Source: JASDSY01 sp041441465
GTDB lineage: Bacteria; Muiribacteriota; UBA9980
Direction of reading: 5' to 3'
NCBI GenBank assembly: GCA_041441465.1
Contig: JASDSY010000004.1
Location: 45,154-109,153 of the forward strand
Length of the DNA stretch: 64,000 bases
Shown: piece after piece, positions 34,663 to 43,144 of the stretch
Layout of the letters: each line of letters begins with the position of its first letter
Position numbering within the stretch: position 1 is the stretch's first letter
The notes under the pieces: model-generated
What the model saw: the letters and a program-made list of their open reading frames with translations, nothing else
What the model was told of the DNA's origin: nothing
Database searches by the model: none
Position numbers and translations under genes: made by a program

Positions 34663-36507
34663 ATGTCGGATTTTAAACTTGAGGATAGTTCGGAATATCA
34701 GCAAATCAAAGAGTATAGAAGAATTGCGGTTTCATTAATAAGCCGCGTGGGTCCGTTTATGCCGGCTGCGGCAAATGCGAGTTCATCGATTTTATCGCAG
34801 CTTTCGCGCGAGTATAAGGGCAGCGGCTACGATGCGAACTCCGAAAAAGGGTATGCCGAAAAACGGGCGGTCATTTTAAAACTCGTTATGAAACCGGAGC
34901 AGATGGAAAATGCAATTTCAGAATTTGTTTCGGAGCTTAACAAAAGCTTAAATAAGCTCGTTGCGGTTTCTAACTATGCTTTCGCCGAATTTATTTTTTG
35001 GAATGACTGCGAACTCGCGGCGGATTTAAAAAAATACCGCAGCACGACCATTGAGGATATGCAGGCGAAGTCGGCTAAGCTTATCAGAAAGCAGGCTGAA
35101 GAGTCATACCGCGGAAACTGGATTGACGACGCCATAAAAAAATTCAAGGATTCCGAAGCTAAATATGGAATGGACTGTACCGTACATTATCAGCTCGGTC
35201 TTATATATTTCTTTGAAAAATCAGATCATGCGCTTGCCATAGAATATTTTAAAAAAGCGGCTAAGTACGCGCAGGATAAATGCAATCCGGTTTTTGTAAG
35301 CAGCATGATATTTATAGGGTTAATTTTAAGGCTTATCGCTAATTTGACAAGGAAAAATGAATTTTACACTGAATCATTTAATGCGATTGCGCAGGCTTAT
35401 GGAATTGATCCTAATAACAGTTTTACTAAATACGCTTTAGCTCAAATTAATGCGGCTATGAGCGGAAAATCCGGCGCGGCTGAAGAAAGCGCGAAGCAAT
35501 TAAAAGAATTGGTTCAAAAAGACAAGTTATTCGCCATTCAGTCTATATATGACAGGGCTTTTGAAGGCTATCTCGCCAATCTCGAGAATTTTTATAAAGA
35601 TACTATAAATAATGCCACGACACTATGCCAGGAAACCTTCAAAAAAATCGAGGAACTGCTCGCGCAGATTACAAAATCGACTCAATACATGGCTATTCCT
35701 TCAAAAGTCACAGGATTGAAAAACGATTACGATTCGCTTACGACGCAGTTAAACAATATAAGTTACTTTGAAACGATGGACATTGACGCTAAATCGAAAG
35801 TAGTTTTAAATACCGCGCAGGAATTAAATAACGAGATAACAAAAAATAAAACATACTTCGAACTGAAATCTTTTGTCCAGGATCTTACCTTAAAGTATAA
35901 CGAAGAAGCGAATGAGGCTTTAAAACCTTATATTAAAGCCGACGAACAGCGTGAAATTCTTTTAAAACAGCTCGAGGAGCTTAATAAAAAGCATCCAGAG
36001 GCCGAGCCTGAAAAACGCATTGAAAATCCAAAGAAAAAAGGCGAAGAAGAATATATACCGCCTAAACCGGGTTGGGAAACCAGCGGTTATTTTAAATTTA
36101 TAAAACTTTTAATAGGCTGTTTTTGCTTTTTTCTTGTTTTGCCTGTAATATTGATATTTTTGATAGTAACAATGGGCGGAATGGATAAGATCACGGACCA
36201 GCCGCTTATTCCGATGGTATTGTTATTTTTGAATCTTTTGATGATTCTTTTATATCAATATGTCGGCGGCGAAGTTTATTACATGTACGTTGAAAATAAA
36301 AGAAAAGGCATCAAGAGTTCAATAAATAAACTTGAAAAGAACGCTGAGAACAATAAATCCCGCGTGAATGAAATCGATAAGAAGATAAGGGACAAATATA
36401 CGCAGCAGATAATCGATAAATTCAAAGTATCGCAATTCAGCGCCGAACAGATGCTCGATGCTGGCATTGAAGGGACTCTGGAGAAAATTAAGAACTTTAT
36501 AAGCTAG
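34663..36507 (+). CDS. Helical TPR-like protein with C-terminal membrane hairpin
   Basis: Start placed at ATG 34663 with GGAG 7 nt upstream (a TTG three bases earlier is not needed). The protein is all-helical. TPR-like repeats lie around residues 145-290 (for example HYQLGLIYFFEKSDHALAIEYFKKAAKY), a long coiled-coil region follows (320-460), then two transmembrane helices at about 481-505 and 520-542, and a charged coiled-coil tail to 614. No signal peptide, so the bulk is cytoplasmic and tethered by the hairpin. No enzyme motifs. I do not recognise the family. It has its own terminator. Confidence 0.7.
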   Translation: MSDFKLEDSSEYQQIKEYRRIAVSLISRVGPFMPAAANASSSILSQLSREYKGSGYDANSEKGYAEKRAVILKLVMKPEQMENAISEFVSELNKSLNKLVAVSNYAFAEFIFWNDCELAADLKKYRSTTIEDMQAKSAKLIRKQAEESYRGNWIDDAIKKFKDSEAKYGMDCTVHYQLGLIYFFEKSDHALAIEYFKKAAKYAQDKCNPVFVSSMIFIGLILRLIANLTRKNEFYTESFNAIAQAYGIDPNNSFTKYALAQINAAMSGKSGAAEESAKQLKELVQKDKLFAIQSIYDRAFEGYLANLENFYKDTINNATTLCQETFKKIEELLAQITKSTQYMAIPSKVTGLKNDYDSLTTQLNNISYFETMDIDAKSKVVLNTAQELNNEITKNKTYFELKSFVQDLTLKYNEEANEALKPYIKADEQREILLKQLEELNKKHPEAEPEKRIENPKKKGEEEYIPPKPGWETSGYFKFIKLLIGCFCFFLVLPVILIFLIVTMGGMDKITDQPLIPMVLLFLNLLMILLYQYVGGEVYYMYVENKRKGIKSSINKLEKNAENNKSRVNEIDKKIRDKYTQQIIDKFKVSQFSAEQMLDAGIEGTLEKIKNFIS

Positions 36508-36532
36508 TTACATACATTATTAATACATAAAC

Positions 36533-36570
36533 AAAAAAAGGCGGACAAAAATAAATGTCTGCCTTTTTTA
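36533..36570 (+). terminator. Terminator after the TPR membrane protein
   Basis: AAAAAAAGGCGGACA pairs with TGTCTGCCTTTTTT around a short A-rich loop. A-run and T-run on both sides would allow bidirectional use. The following 36571-36851 stretch is AT-rich and I see nothing in it. Confidence 0.85.
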
Positions 36571-36851
36571 TTTTATACCCTTGCGTAAGTTTTTAAAATA
36601 TTGTTATAATAATTTCGCTAAATGAAATTAAAATATTGCCGAATGTAAATTGACGGTTGATAAAAAATAAGGTTTTTATATAAAAGTTAAAGCTAAGAAT
36701 AAGCGACAGATTAGTTTGATAATTTAATAAAAAATCATTAATACTCTAAAAAATTATAATTTTTTTAAAAATATTTTTGCTCAAAAAAATCAGTAATTAA
36801 AGGTAATTTCTAAAAAAATAACATTACAAAAAAAATATTTTTAAAAAAAAC

Positions 36852-36880
36852 TTGACATAAAAAAAATATGTTGTTATAAT
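36852..36880 (+). promoter_or_regulatory. Consensus sigma70 promoter of the SLH porin
   Basis: TTGACA (36852-36857) and TATAAT (36875-36880), exactly 17 bp apart, both perfect. This fits very high expression of the major porin. Transcription would begin near 36887. Confidence 0.85.
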
Positions 36881-36886
36881 TTTTGT

Positions 36887-37185
36887 AACTTGTTTTGGTA
36901 ACCGTTGATAATTTAAAAGTCATGTTCGTAGAGTAAAAGGAGGTGAACCCGAAATTTAGTGGACGGATATGATTTGGTGTCAACAAATGGTACCGCAACA
37001 GGCCAGGGTGAAGAAAGCCTGAAGTTTGAAAGCTGAAGTGAAAATAAGGGAAGATTGGATAAGTAAGTTAAAGGCAACCTCGGAGACTTTAAAGTGAAAA
37101 TCCATGAAACCCCGAAACGAAGTGAAGCTTGAAAAGCTGAGGCGAAGAAAGCCCGAGCTATTTAAAAATCACTAAGGGGGATAAA
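36887..37185 (+). ncRNA. Long purine-rich 5' leader of the SLH porin
   Basis: About 299 nt of untranslated RNA, much richer in G and A than its surroundings. It has a perfect Shine-Dalgarno core, AAAGGAGGTG (36936-36945), with no start codon at usual distance, and several small GAAA/GAAG-capped hairpins, such as AGCTT-GAAA-AGCT near 37128 and GGC-GAAGAAA-GCC just after. The phrase GAAGAAAGCC occurs twice (37010-37020 and 37142-37153 region). The real ribosome-binding site AAGGGGG lies 5 nt before the ATG. It may set mRNA stability or sense a ligand; it matches no riboswitch class I can name. Confidence 0.5.
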
Positions 37186-38913
37186 ATGAAAAAAGGTTTA
37201 ATATTATTAATGGTAGTTGCGTTTATCGCAGTAACAATGGGAGCAGCTTTCGCTGGTCCGTTCTCTGATGTTCCTAAAAAACACTGGGCATACGATGCAG
37301 TTAACACATTGTCATCAAAAGGTCTTCTCGAAGGCTATTCCGATGGCAAATTCAAAGGCAACAAAGCAATGACAAGATACGAAATGGCTCTTGTTGTAGC
37401 TCGTCTTCTCGACAAAAAATTCGGCGGAGCAGACCTCGAAACACTCCAGAAATTAACAATCGAATTTGCTGACGAACTTGCACTTCTCGGTGTAAAAGTT
37501 CAGGCTCTTGAAGAAGAAGTAAAAGTAATCCGCAACGATATGGACGCTGTTAAAGCTGACGTTGATCAGATGAAAAAAGGCGGCTTCGGCAAGATCAAAT
37601 TGAACTTCGAAGACAGAATCCGTTTCGAAGAAAACAAATACAAATCATTAAACGCTGGTGCAGTATCACCTAGCAACTCATCAATTTACAACAGACTTCG
37701 CATGAACGTAAAAGGTAACGTTGACGACAACGTAACATTCTTTACATCATTGCAGTACTCAACACTTCATGGTGGTAACGTTCAGAACAACCCAAATAAC
37801 CGTAACGTATTTGGTTGGAATGGCGACAACACAAAAGTTGACATGTTCCTTGGTTATGTTGACATTAAAAACTTTGGCGGCAAATTCCTTGACAACGTTC
37901 GCATCGGCCGTCAGACATTGACAATAGGCAAAGGCTTCACATTCGACAACGAAGTTGACGGTTTAACAGTTAGCAAAAACTACCGTGACACAAGATTCAC
38001 TCTCGGTGCATTTGACACAAGATTTAACTACACAGGTTTCCCTGCTATTAACCAGAACCTCAACAATAACGGTTTAACAGCAAAATATTTTGCAGTTGAT
38101 CACGCTTGGAAGAAAATCGCTGCTGGTGCTTACTACTTCGTAGATAGCGAAGGTATGTATACAGCTACTAACATTAACCCAGCTAAACCGGCTGCTATTA
38201 CAAGAAACAACCCTAAATTTGAAATGTACGGTTTGACATTAGATGGCAAACTTGGCAAATCAGTAGTTGCTTTTGTTGAATACGCTGACCAGAAAGTTAA
38301 AGACAAAGAATTCTATTCAAATGTTAAAACTTTAGATGGCGTTGCTGCTAACAATGATTATTCATGGAAAGGCAAAGGCTTCAAACTTGGTGCTGAATGG
38401 ACAGTCAACAATCGTTGGGATTTAACAGCATTGTATCAGCAGAGAGAAAAAGACTTCCGTATAATCGGAATCAACGACGATTACAGCGATTCAGTTTACT
38501 ATGGCAATACTCCATATTCAGCTGCAGTTAGCAAAAACGTTGGTATGGCTGGTGCTCCTGTAATTGGTGATACCTACAACAATTCAAAAATCGCAAGCGT
38601 AATAGTTGGTTACAAAGCTACTGACAAATTACACTTAGACTTATGGTACGAAGATTTCAAAGGCAAAGACAATGTTAACAACAGTGGTGCTCTTGCTGTT
38701 AATGGCGTAGCTGCTCGCACTGCTTTAACAAATAACTTTGATCAGAATGCAGTTCAGTTAGTTTCAACATACCAGTACAAAGAAAACACAGCATTCAAAC
38801 TTCGTTACAGAACAATCAAATACAAATCAGGCGACAGCGATTACCAGGTTCTTGGTACAGGCGCTCCTGCAAACTACGATCAGGTTCGTTTAGACCTCAA
38901 TGTTAAATTCTAA
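37186..38913 (+). CDS. SLH-domain outer-membrane porin
   Basis: Signal peptide to AFA-G at residue 23, then one SLH domain (FSDVPKKHWAYDAVNTLSSKGLLEGY...F.G...MTRYEMALVVARLL, about 25-72), a coiled-coil stretch (80-128), then a beta-barrel region of alternating strands ending in the aromatic-terminated strand VRLDLNVKF. The final Phe is the outer-membrane insertion signal. In Cyanobacteria, Negativicutes and related diderms, such porins attach the outer membrane to the cell wall through the SLH domain. Codon use differs from its neighbours (many AAC, GGC, CTT and ACA codons), as in a highly expressed gene. Strong promoter upstream and strong terminator downstream. Confidence 0.92.
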   Translation: MKKGLILLMVVAFIAVTMGAAFAGPFSDVPKKHWAYDAVNTLSSKGLLEGYSDGKFKGNKAMTRYEMALVVARLLDKKFGGADLETLQKLTIEFADELALLGVKVQALEEEVKVIRNDMDAVKADVDQMKKGGFGKIKLNFEDRIRFEENKYKSLNAGAVSPSNSSIYNRLRMNVKGNVDDNVTFFTSLQYSTLHGGNVQNNPNNRNVFGWNGDNTKVDMFLGYVDIKNFGGKFLDNVRIGRQTLTIGKGFTFDNEVDGLTVSKNYRDTRFTLGAFDTRFNYTGFPAINQNLNNNGLTAKYFAVDHAWKKIAAGAYYFVDSEGMYTATNINPAKPAAITRNNPKFEMYGLTLDGKLGKSVVAFVEYADQKVKDKEFYSNVKTLDGVAANNDYSWKGKGFKLGAEWTVNNRWDLTALYQQREKDFRIIGINDDYSDSVYYGNTPYSAAVSKNVGMAGAPVIGDTYNNSKIASVIVGYKATDKLHLDLWYEDFKGKDNVNNSGALAVNGVAARTALTNNFDQNAVQLVSTYQYKENTAFKLRYRTIKYKSGDSDYQVLGTGAPANYDQVRLDLNVKF

Positions 38914-38927
38914 TTAAGTGTAAGCCG

Positions 38928-39026
38928 AAAAGAATCCTAACATAAGATAAAAAAAATCCCCGGTGCGGTTTTTACCCGCCGGGGATTTTTTTATGCGTAT
39001 TATTTACGGATTGACATTTTTGATGA
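38928..39026. repeat. Duplicated terminator region, copy 1
   Basis: About 100 bp that recurs diverged at 39787-39884. Shared blocks include AAAGAATC, ATAAGATAAA, GGTTTTTACCCGCCGG, AATGCGTA/TATGCGTA and ATTTTTGATGA in the same order. Confidence 0.8.
38951..38992 (+). terminator. Terminator of the SLH porin
   Basis: AAATCCCCGG and CCGGGGATTT form the stem (extended by GG/CC next to a TTTTTA loop), followed by a T-run of seven. Confidence 0.9.
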
Positions 39027-39200
39027 CTGCTGTAATTCTAAAGTAATTTTTAGGTTGTATTTGCAACAAAAAAATATTTTTGTGATAAATTAAGCGTGTA
39101 ATTTTATTGTAACTTGCCGAAAAACTTGAATACATTATTGAATCTGTTTATATATTATGCTATAATGCTTATAATGAAATATGAAAGGGAGGTCATTATT

Positions 39201-39416
39201 TTGATTTATCAGGCTGTTATAAAAAAAGGCGGAATATTTATTCCAGATATTGATGCTCGAATATTTAAAAAAAATAAAGCAAGAATTGATATCGTAATTG
39301 TTACTAATGATAAAAAAACTAAAAATCCAATTTTGAAAACAAGCGGCATTTTGAAAGATAAAGTGATTGACGGCCTTGAATTCGAAAAAAAAATTCGTGA
39401 AGAATGGTATGAATAA
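39201..39416 (+). CDS. VapB-like antitoxin
   Basis: A 71-residue protein read from TTG at 39201, with GGGAGG at 39187-39192, 8 nt before it; longer in-frame starts upstream lack such a site. It begins IYQAVIKKGGIFIPDID, an AbrB-like beta-hairpin for DNA binding, and ends with GILKDK...DGLEFEKKIREEWYE, the toxin-binding tail seen in antitoxins paired with PIN toxins. The toxin ATG directly follows the stop codon. Such antitoxins neutralise the toxin and repress their own operon. Confidence 0.7.
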   Translation: MIYQAVIKKGGIFIPDIDARIFKKNKARIDIVIVTNDKKTKNPILKTSGILKDKVIDGLEFEKKIREEWYE

Positions 39417-39785
39417 ATGTGTAATTATTTAGTTGACACAAATATAATAATATATCATCTTTCAGGAAATTTGGATGCTTCAGAATTTATGTTGAAAAAT
39501 ATGAATAAAATAAGTATTTCGTTTATAACATATATTGAGGTACTTTCTTATAACTTTAATTCAAAAGAAGAAAAAATGGTAAGATCATTTTTAAAAGTTT
39601 TTAAATTAATTGGAATGGATAAAAAAATAGCTGAATGTTCGATAGAACTCAGAAAATCTAAAAAATTAAAATTACCTGATTGTATAATTGCTTCTACAGC
39701 TAAATCTAAAAAACTTGTTTTAGTTACAAGAAACATTAAAGATTTTAGCAATATAGGCCTTGATATTTTAAATCCTATATTGTAA
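39417..39785 (+). CDS. vapC: VapC-like PIN-domain toxin
   Basis: A 122-residue PIN ribonuclease. The acidic metal-binding residues are Asp7 (LVDTN), Glu41 (TYIEV), Asp88 (LPDCIIAST) and the Asn106/Asp109 pair (TRNIKDF). VapC toxins cut tRNA or rRNA when the antitoxin is degraded. It starts immediately after the antitoxin stop. The pair sits between two copies of the porin terminator region and has a lower GC content than the porin, which suggests gain by transfer. Confidence 0.88.
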   Translation: MCNYLVDTNIIIYHLSGNLDASEFMLKNMNKISISFITYIEVLSYNFNSKEEKMVRSFLKVFKLIGMDKKIAECSIELRKSKKLKLPDCIIASTAKSKKLVLVTRNIKDFSNIGLDILNPIL

Positions 39786-39786
39786 A

Positions 39787-39884
39787 AAAGAATCATAATA
39801 TAAGATAAACCAAAAAGTCCCGTGTGGTTTTTACCCGCCGGAGTTTTTAATGCGTAATTATTACAGTTTGATATTTTTGATGAT
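39787..39884. repeat. Duplicated terminator region, copy 2 (decayed)
   Basis: Diverged copy of 38928-39026, directly after the vapC stop. The loop GGTTTTTACCCGCCGG is intact, but the outer stem has mismatches (AGTCCCG against CGGAGT), so the terminator is weakened. Confidence 0.75.
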
Positions 39885-39941
39885 CATCGGAAATTTAAAA
39901 GTACATTCAAAATTTCAGTACTTATAAAATTAATTCCAAGA

Positions 39942-40124
39942 GCAAAAAAAATATTTTGAAGGGACATTTAGGATGACGGGAATGGAGGCCCTAATGCCGT
40001 GAGTGCCACGGATGGCAAAGACGAACGGCGCACCGCGGAGCCATGATGGCGAGAGCGTCTGAGAATAAGCGCAGGAAAGCCACGATGGTTTTCCGGACGC
40101 GGTCCCTGAAAAATATTTTTTTGC
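39942..40124. mobile_element. 183-bp GC-rich element with near-perfect terminal inverted repeats
   Basis: The left end (39942-39965) and right end (40102-40124) are inverted copies: GC, A-run, TATTTT, then AGGGAC, and on the other side GTCCCT, AAAAATA, T-run, GC. The interior is much more GC-rich than the surroundings and can fold: CCGTG-AGTGC-CACGG at 39997-40011, and a 9-bp hairpin at 40074-40094 with loop CGA. It has no reading frame of note. The right end lies 4 bp from the stop of the Rpn gene. It could be a miniature mobile element, a structured RNA, or a large terminator for rpn. Confidence 0.6.
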
Positions 40125-40128
40125 GATA

Positions 40129-40335
40129 CTAATTAATGAGTTTTTTTATTTCATCTTCAGTAAGCCCGGTAATTGTTGATATTTCATTTATTTTAAGATA
40201 ACCTATCATTTTTTGGGCAAGTTCTAATTTTTCTTCAAGTTTACCCTCAAGTTTACCTTCAAGTTTACCTTCAAGTTTACCCTCGAGTTTACCTTTTTGC
40301 ATACCAATTCTTTCAGCGGTAGTAATGTATGGCAT
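40129..40335 (-). CDS. Predicted RpnS-like small protein read from inside rpn
   Basis: On the minus strand GAGGAGG (40344-40350) is followed after 8 nt by an in-frame ATG at 40335 (Met250 of the full protein). The product would be 68 residues, MPYITTAERIGMQKG then the KLEG repeats and the C-terminal helices. In studied Rpn systems the separately translated C-terminal fragment blocks the toxic long form and dimerises through a helix with variable four-residue repeats, which matches this layout. Expression is inferred from the ribosome-binding site only. Confidence 0.55.
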   Translation of the reverse strand: MPYITTAERIGMQKGKLEGKLEGKLEGKLEGKLEEKLELAQKMIGYLKINEISTITGLTEDEIKKLIN

Positions 40336-41082
40336 ATTTTTAGCCTCCTCAAATTTACTTATCTCTTCATGAAATTTAATTGCAATATTTTCCGGTAACA
40401 ATAGCAACCAGTCAATAAACCTGTAAAGATTTAATATGTCATTCTTTTTGAAACCTTTTATGTATAAGGCTTTAATTAAACTTGTTTTCCAGAATAGCCT
40501 TTTGTTTTTATTATTTTTTGTTTCTATAAAGCGTAAATACGCAAGCGTCGCAATAGCGAAAGGATTGTTATTTTTTTCTAATTTCTCAATTTTACCTTGA
40601 TAATCAAGCAGTTTGACCGTCGGAAATTTAAAGGTATGTTCAAAATTCCAGTATTTTACTTTATAAGATTCTGGCCTGAAATTTTCACTGTCATCGGCGA
40701 GTATTGCGAGTGTTACTACATCTTGATGGTACCTATCAAATATTCTGTAGTTATATACATAAAGACGCTCTGTAAAAGTTTTGTCAGCGGTTCCCTGAAT
40801 TTCAATGTGTATCAATATCCACTTTTCTTCGCCGGTTTTTAAATATACTTTTATAAGCTTATCAACGAATTTTTTGTTTAGCTCGCTGTCCTTTGTTATT
40901 TTTTGAAACTCTTTGTCAAGGAATTCATATTTTTTATTAAAATCAATATCACGATGAATTGTTGGAAAATAAAACATAAGAAACTCAGGAAAGTACGCGT
41001 CAATGATATCTTTCCAGGCGCTGTCCTGATAGTCCAACATTGATAAGTTGTCAACGGCTTTTTTAGCTTTTCTCTTTTCCAT
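40129..41082 (-). CDS. Rpn-family (PD-(D/E)XK) nuclease with tetrapeptide repeats
   Basis: Recombination-promoting nuclease / formerly 'putative transposase' family. N-terminal and central region carry the nuclease fold, with the conserved core EKWILIHIEIQG (86-97: Glu94 and Gln96 of the ExQ site). The C-terminal part (263-287) is a run of KLEG tetrapeptides, then KLEE and KLE, followed by a short helix pair to residue 317. Full-length Rpn proteins are reported as toxic DNases acting in phage defence, held by a short protein translated from the 3' end of the same gene. Here an internal Shine-Dalgarno and ATG sit just before the repeats. The gene is isolated from other coding genes and next to the 183-bp element. 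Confidence 0.85.
   Translation of the reverse strand: MEKRKAKKAVDNLSMLDYQDSAWKDIIDAYFPEFLMFYFPTIHRDIDFNKKYEFLDKEFQKITKDSELNKKFVDKLIKVYLKTGEEKWILIHIEIQGTADKTFTERLYVYNYRIFDRYHQDVVTLAILADDSENFRPESYKVKYWNFEHTFKFPTVKLLDYQGKIEKLEKNNNPFAIATLAYLRFIETKNNKNKRLFWKTSLIKALYIKGFKKNDILNLYRFIDWLLLLPENIAIKFHEEISKFEEAKNMPYITTAERIGMQKGKLEGKLEGKLEGKLEGKLEEKLELAQKMIGYLKINEISTITGLTEDEIKKLIN
40222..40296. repeat. 12-bp tandem repeats inside rpn
   Basis: About six units of the type CTCAAGTTTACC / TTCAAGTTTACC, encoding KLEG on the minus strand. Nearly identical units can change number by slippage. Confidence 0.85.
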
Positions 41083-41495
41083 AATATAGATTATACAATA
41101 CTTCAGTTATAATTTCAAGCCGATATTGATTTTTCTAAAGAAGATAATACTTATAAAAAATCTAATGTTTATAAAATTAAATCCAATTATTGTTATAGTT
41201 ATGTGATATAAGTAAAAACAATAAATATTTTCTTGCTATTAAAAATTTTTGGATATGTTTTTAATTTTTTTATAATAAAGAATTTACAACTGTTTTACTA
41301 TTCGAAACTTAAATAAATAATTTATTATGGATAATGTAATTGAAAAATGATAAGTATTTTTGTTGTTTTAAACCCGGCTTATTTTCTCTATTGACTATTA
41401 AATTTTATTAAAGTATAATTAAACATTGATTTTTTACTGAATATGATAAGTTTTGAAATAATATAATAAAAATATATGAAACGGAGAAATTATTA
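41083..41495. other. AT-rich divergent intergenic region with ABC-F promoter
   Basis: 413 bp without a gene. TTGACT (41391-41396) and TATAAT (41414-41419), spacer 17 bp, make a likely promoter for the ABC-F gene. Nothing else structured is visible. Confidence 0.6.
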
Positions 41496-43133
41496 ATGAT
41501 TGCAGTTAAAAACCTGTCGAAATATCACGGCGAGAGATGCCTGTTTAAAGACGCCACATTCCATATAAACGACGGCGAGGTTGTCGGTTTTTGCGGTGAA
41601 AACGGTACCGGTAAATCGACTATGCTTAAAATTTTGTGCGGAATTGACACACCGGATTCGGGAGAGATTAATTGCCCTAAAGGAACGACTTTCGGGTACC
41701 TTCCCCAGGATATAATAATGAAATCCGAGAAAACCTTATATGAGGAAGTTTCCGAAGTATTTAAGGAAATTCTCGAACTAAAAAAGGAAGCCGAAAAAAT
41801 AGAGGAACTTTTCGCGAGCGGTGATTACGACGAGAACCAATACCAGAAGCTCCTGGATAGGTACGGCGAATTGCAGGATAAAATAATGATGTTTGAGGCG
41901 CATACCGTTGACGCGCAGATTCATGACGTATTGCGCGGCCTTGGATTTCTTCATAAACACTGGACAAAGAAAGTTTCTGAATTTTCCGGCGGCTGGCAGA
42001 TGAAAATATACCTCGCCAAGCTTTTGCTTATGAAACCGTCAGTTTTGCTTCTTGACGAACCTACCAACCATCTTGATATAGACGCGCGTAACTGGCTTGA
42101 AAGGTTTTTGAAAAATTATCCGAATTCCGTTTTAATTGTATCGCATGACAGGCATTTTATGGATTCTGTAGTTAATAAGATTTTTGAGGTATATGCCGGC
42201 AAACTTGAGTCGTTCAGCTGCAATTTTTCGAGATACCTTGTCGACCGCGAAGAAAGAATCGACAAACTTTATATAGCTTATGAAAAACAGCAGGATGAAA
42301 TCGCTAAAATTCAGGAATTTATAGACAGGTTCAGGGCGAAAATAGATAAGGCGCAGCTCGTGCAGAGCCGTATCAAGACTCTTGAAAAAATGGAAAAGAT
42401 TGTGCTGCCGCCGCGCCGTAAGAAAATTAAATTTTTCTTCCCGCCCGCGTTGCCGTCAGGCGAGGTTATAATCGAGGCGTTTGACGTTACAAAAAGCTAC
42501 GGCAACTTGAAGGTGTTTGAACCGTTTTCATTTACCGTGAGCCGCGGCGAAAAAGTAGTTCTGCTTGGCGTTAATGGCGCCGGTAAAACTACGCTGATAA
42601 AAACCATAACTAAAAATATCGCTCCGACAGGCGGCGAAGTCAGGATCGGCCATAACGTTAAAATAGATTATTTCGCTCAGGATCAGGCGCAGGAATTGAA
42701 TCCTACAAATTCAGTCCTCGGAGAAGTGTCGCAGAACTGTCCGTTTGATATGGTGCCAAAATTGAGAACGCTGCTCGGTACATTTCTGTTTTCGGGCGAT
42801 GACGTTAATAAAAGCGTTTCAGTGCTAAGCGGCGGCGAGCGCGCGCGTTTGTCAATCGCGAAAATGCTCTTAAGGCAGTCAAATTTTATAATCATGGACG
42901 AACCGACAAACCACCTTGACGTTCTGGCCAAGGACGTATTGAAAGAAGCGCTTCAAAAGTATGAAGGCACTGTGCTGTTCGTTTCGCATGACCGCGATTT
43001 CGTTTCAAATGTCGCTACGCGCGTTCTTGAGATTTACGACGGCAAGCTTCGCGATTATCCGGGCACCTATGAGGAATTCCTCGAATATAAACTGCGCAAT
43101 AACCTCGACGCCGATCCAGATGATATAAGATAG
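41496..43133 (+). CDS. ABC-F family ATPase
   Basis: Two ABC domains in one soluble 545-residue chain without membrane helices. First domain: Walker A GENGTGKST (34-42), signature FSGGW, Walker B LLLDEPTNHLD. Linker with coiled-coil (about 240-315), the P-site tRNA interaction motif region. Second domain: GVNGAGKTT, signature LSGGERARL, IIMDEPTNHLD. ABC-F proteins bind the ribosomal E site and help stalled translation; some protect from antibiotics. The short linker and lack of a C-terminal extension fit housekeeping types (YdiF/Uup-like). ACGGAG precedes the ATG. A large hairpin follows the stop directly. Confidence 0.92.
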   Translation: MIAVKNLSKYHGERCLFKDATFHINDGEVVGFCGENGTGKSTMLKILCGIDTPDSGEINCPKGTTFGYLPQDIIMKSEKTLYEEVSEVFKEILELKKEAEKIEELFASGDYDENQYQKLLDRYGELQDKIMMFEAHTVDAQIHDVLRGLGFLHKHWTKKVSEFSGGWQMKIYLAKLLLMKPSVLLLDEPTNHLDIDARNWLERFLKNYPNSVLIVSHDRHFMDSVVNKIFEVYAGKLESFSCNFSRYLVDREERIDKLYIAYEKQQDEIAKIQEFIDRFRAKIDKAQLVQSRIKTLEKMEKIVLPPRRKKIKFFFPPALPSGEVIIEAFDVTKSYGNLKVFEPFSFTVSRGEKVVLLGVNGAGKTTLIKTITKNIAPTGGEVRIGHNVKIDYFAQDQAQELNPTNSVLGEVSQNCPFDMVPKLRTLLGTFLFSGDDVNKSVSVLSGGERARLSIAKMLLRQSNFIIMDEPTNHLDVLAKDVLKEALQKYEGTVLFVSHDRDFVSNVATRVLEIYDGKLRDYPGTYEEFLEYKLRNNLDADPDDIR

Positions 43134-43144
43134 GATTAAAGGGA

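Noticed and set aside
36969..37022. Small 17-codon upstream frame in the porin leader
   Set aside because: The ribosome-binding site is more than 20 nt away; no independent support.
36976..37025. T-box riboswitch in the porin leader
   Set aside because: TGGTACCGCAAC recalls the T-box antiterminator motif, but no specifier loop or terminator stem could be fitted, and the downstream gene is a porin.
40222..40296. CRISPR-like repeats
   Set aside because: The 12-bp units have no spacers and encode the KLEG peptide repeats; no CRISPR array or cas gene is in the window.
40129..41082. Rpn gene as an active insertion sequence
   Set aside because: The old 'transposase' name for this family is not supported by transposon ends on both sides; the 183-bp TIR element lies on one side only.
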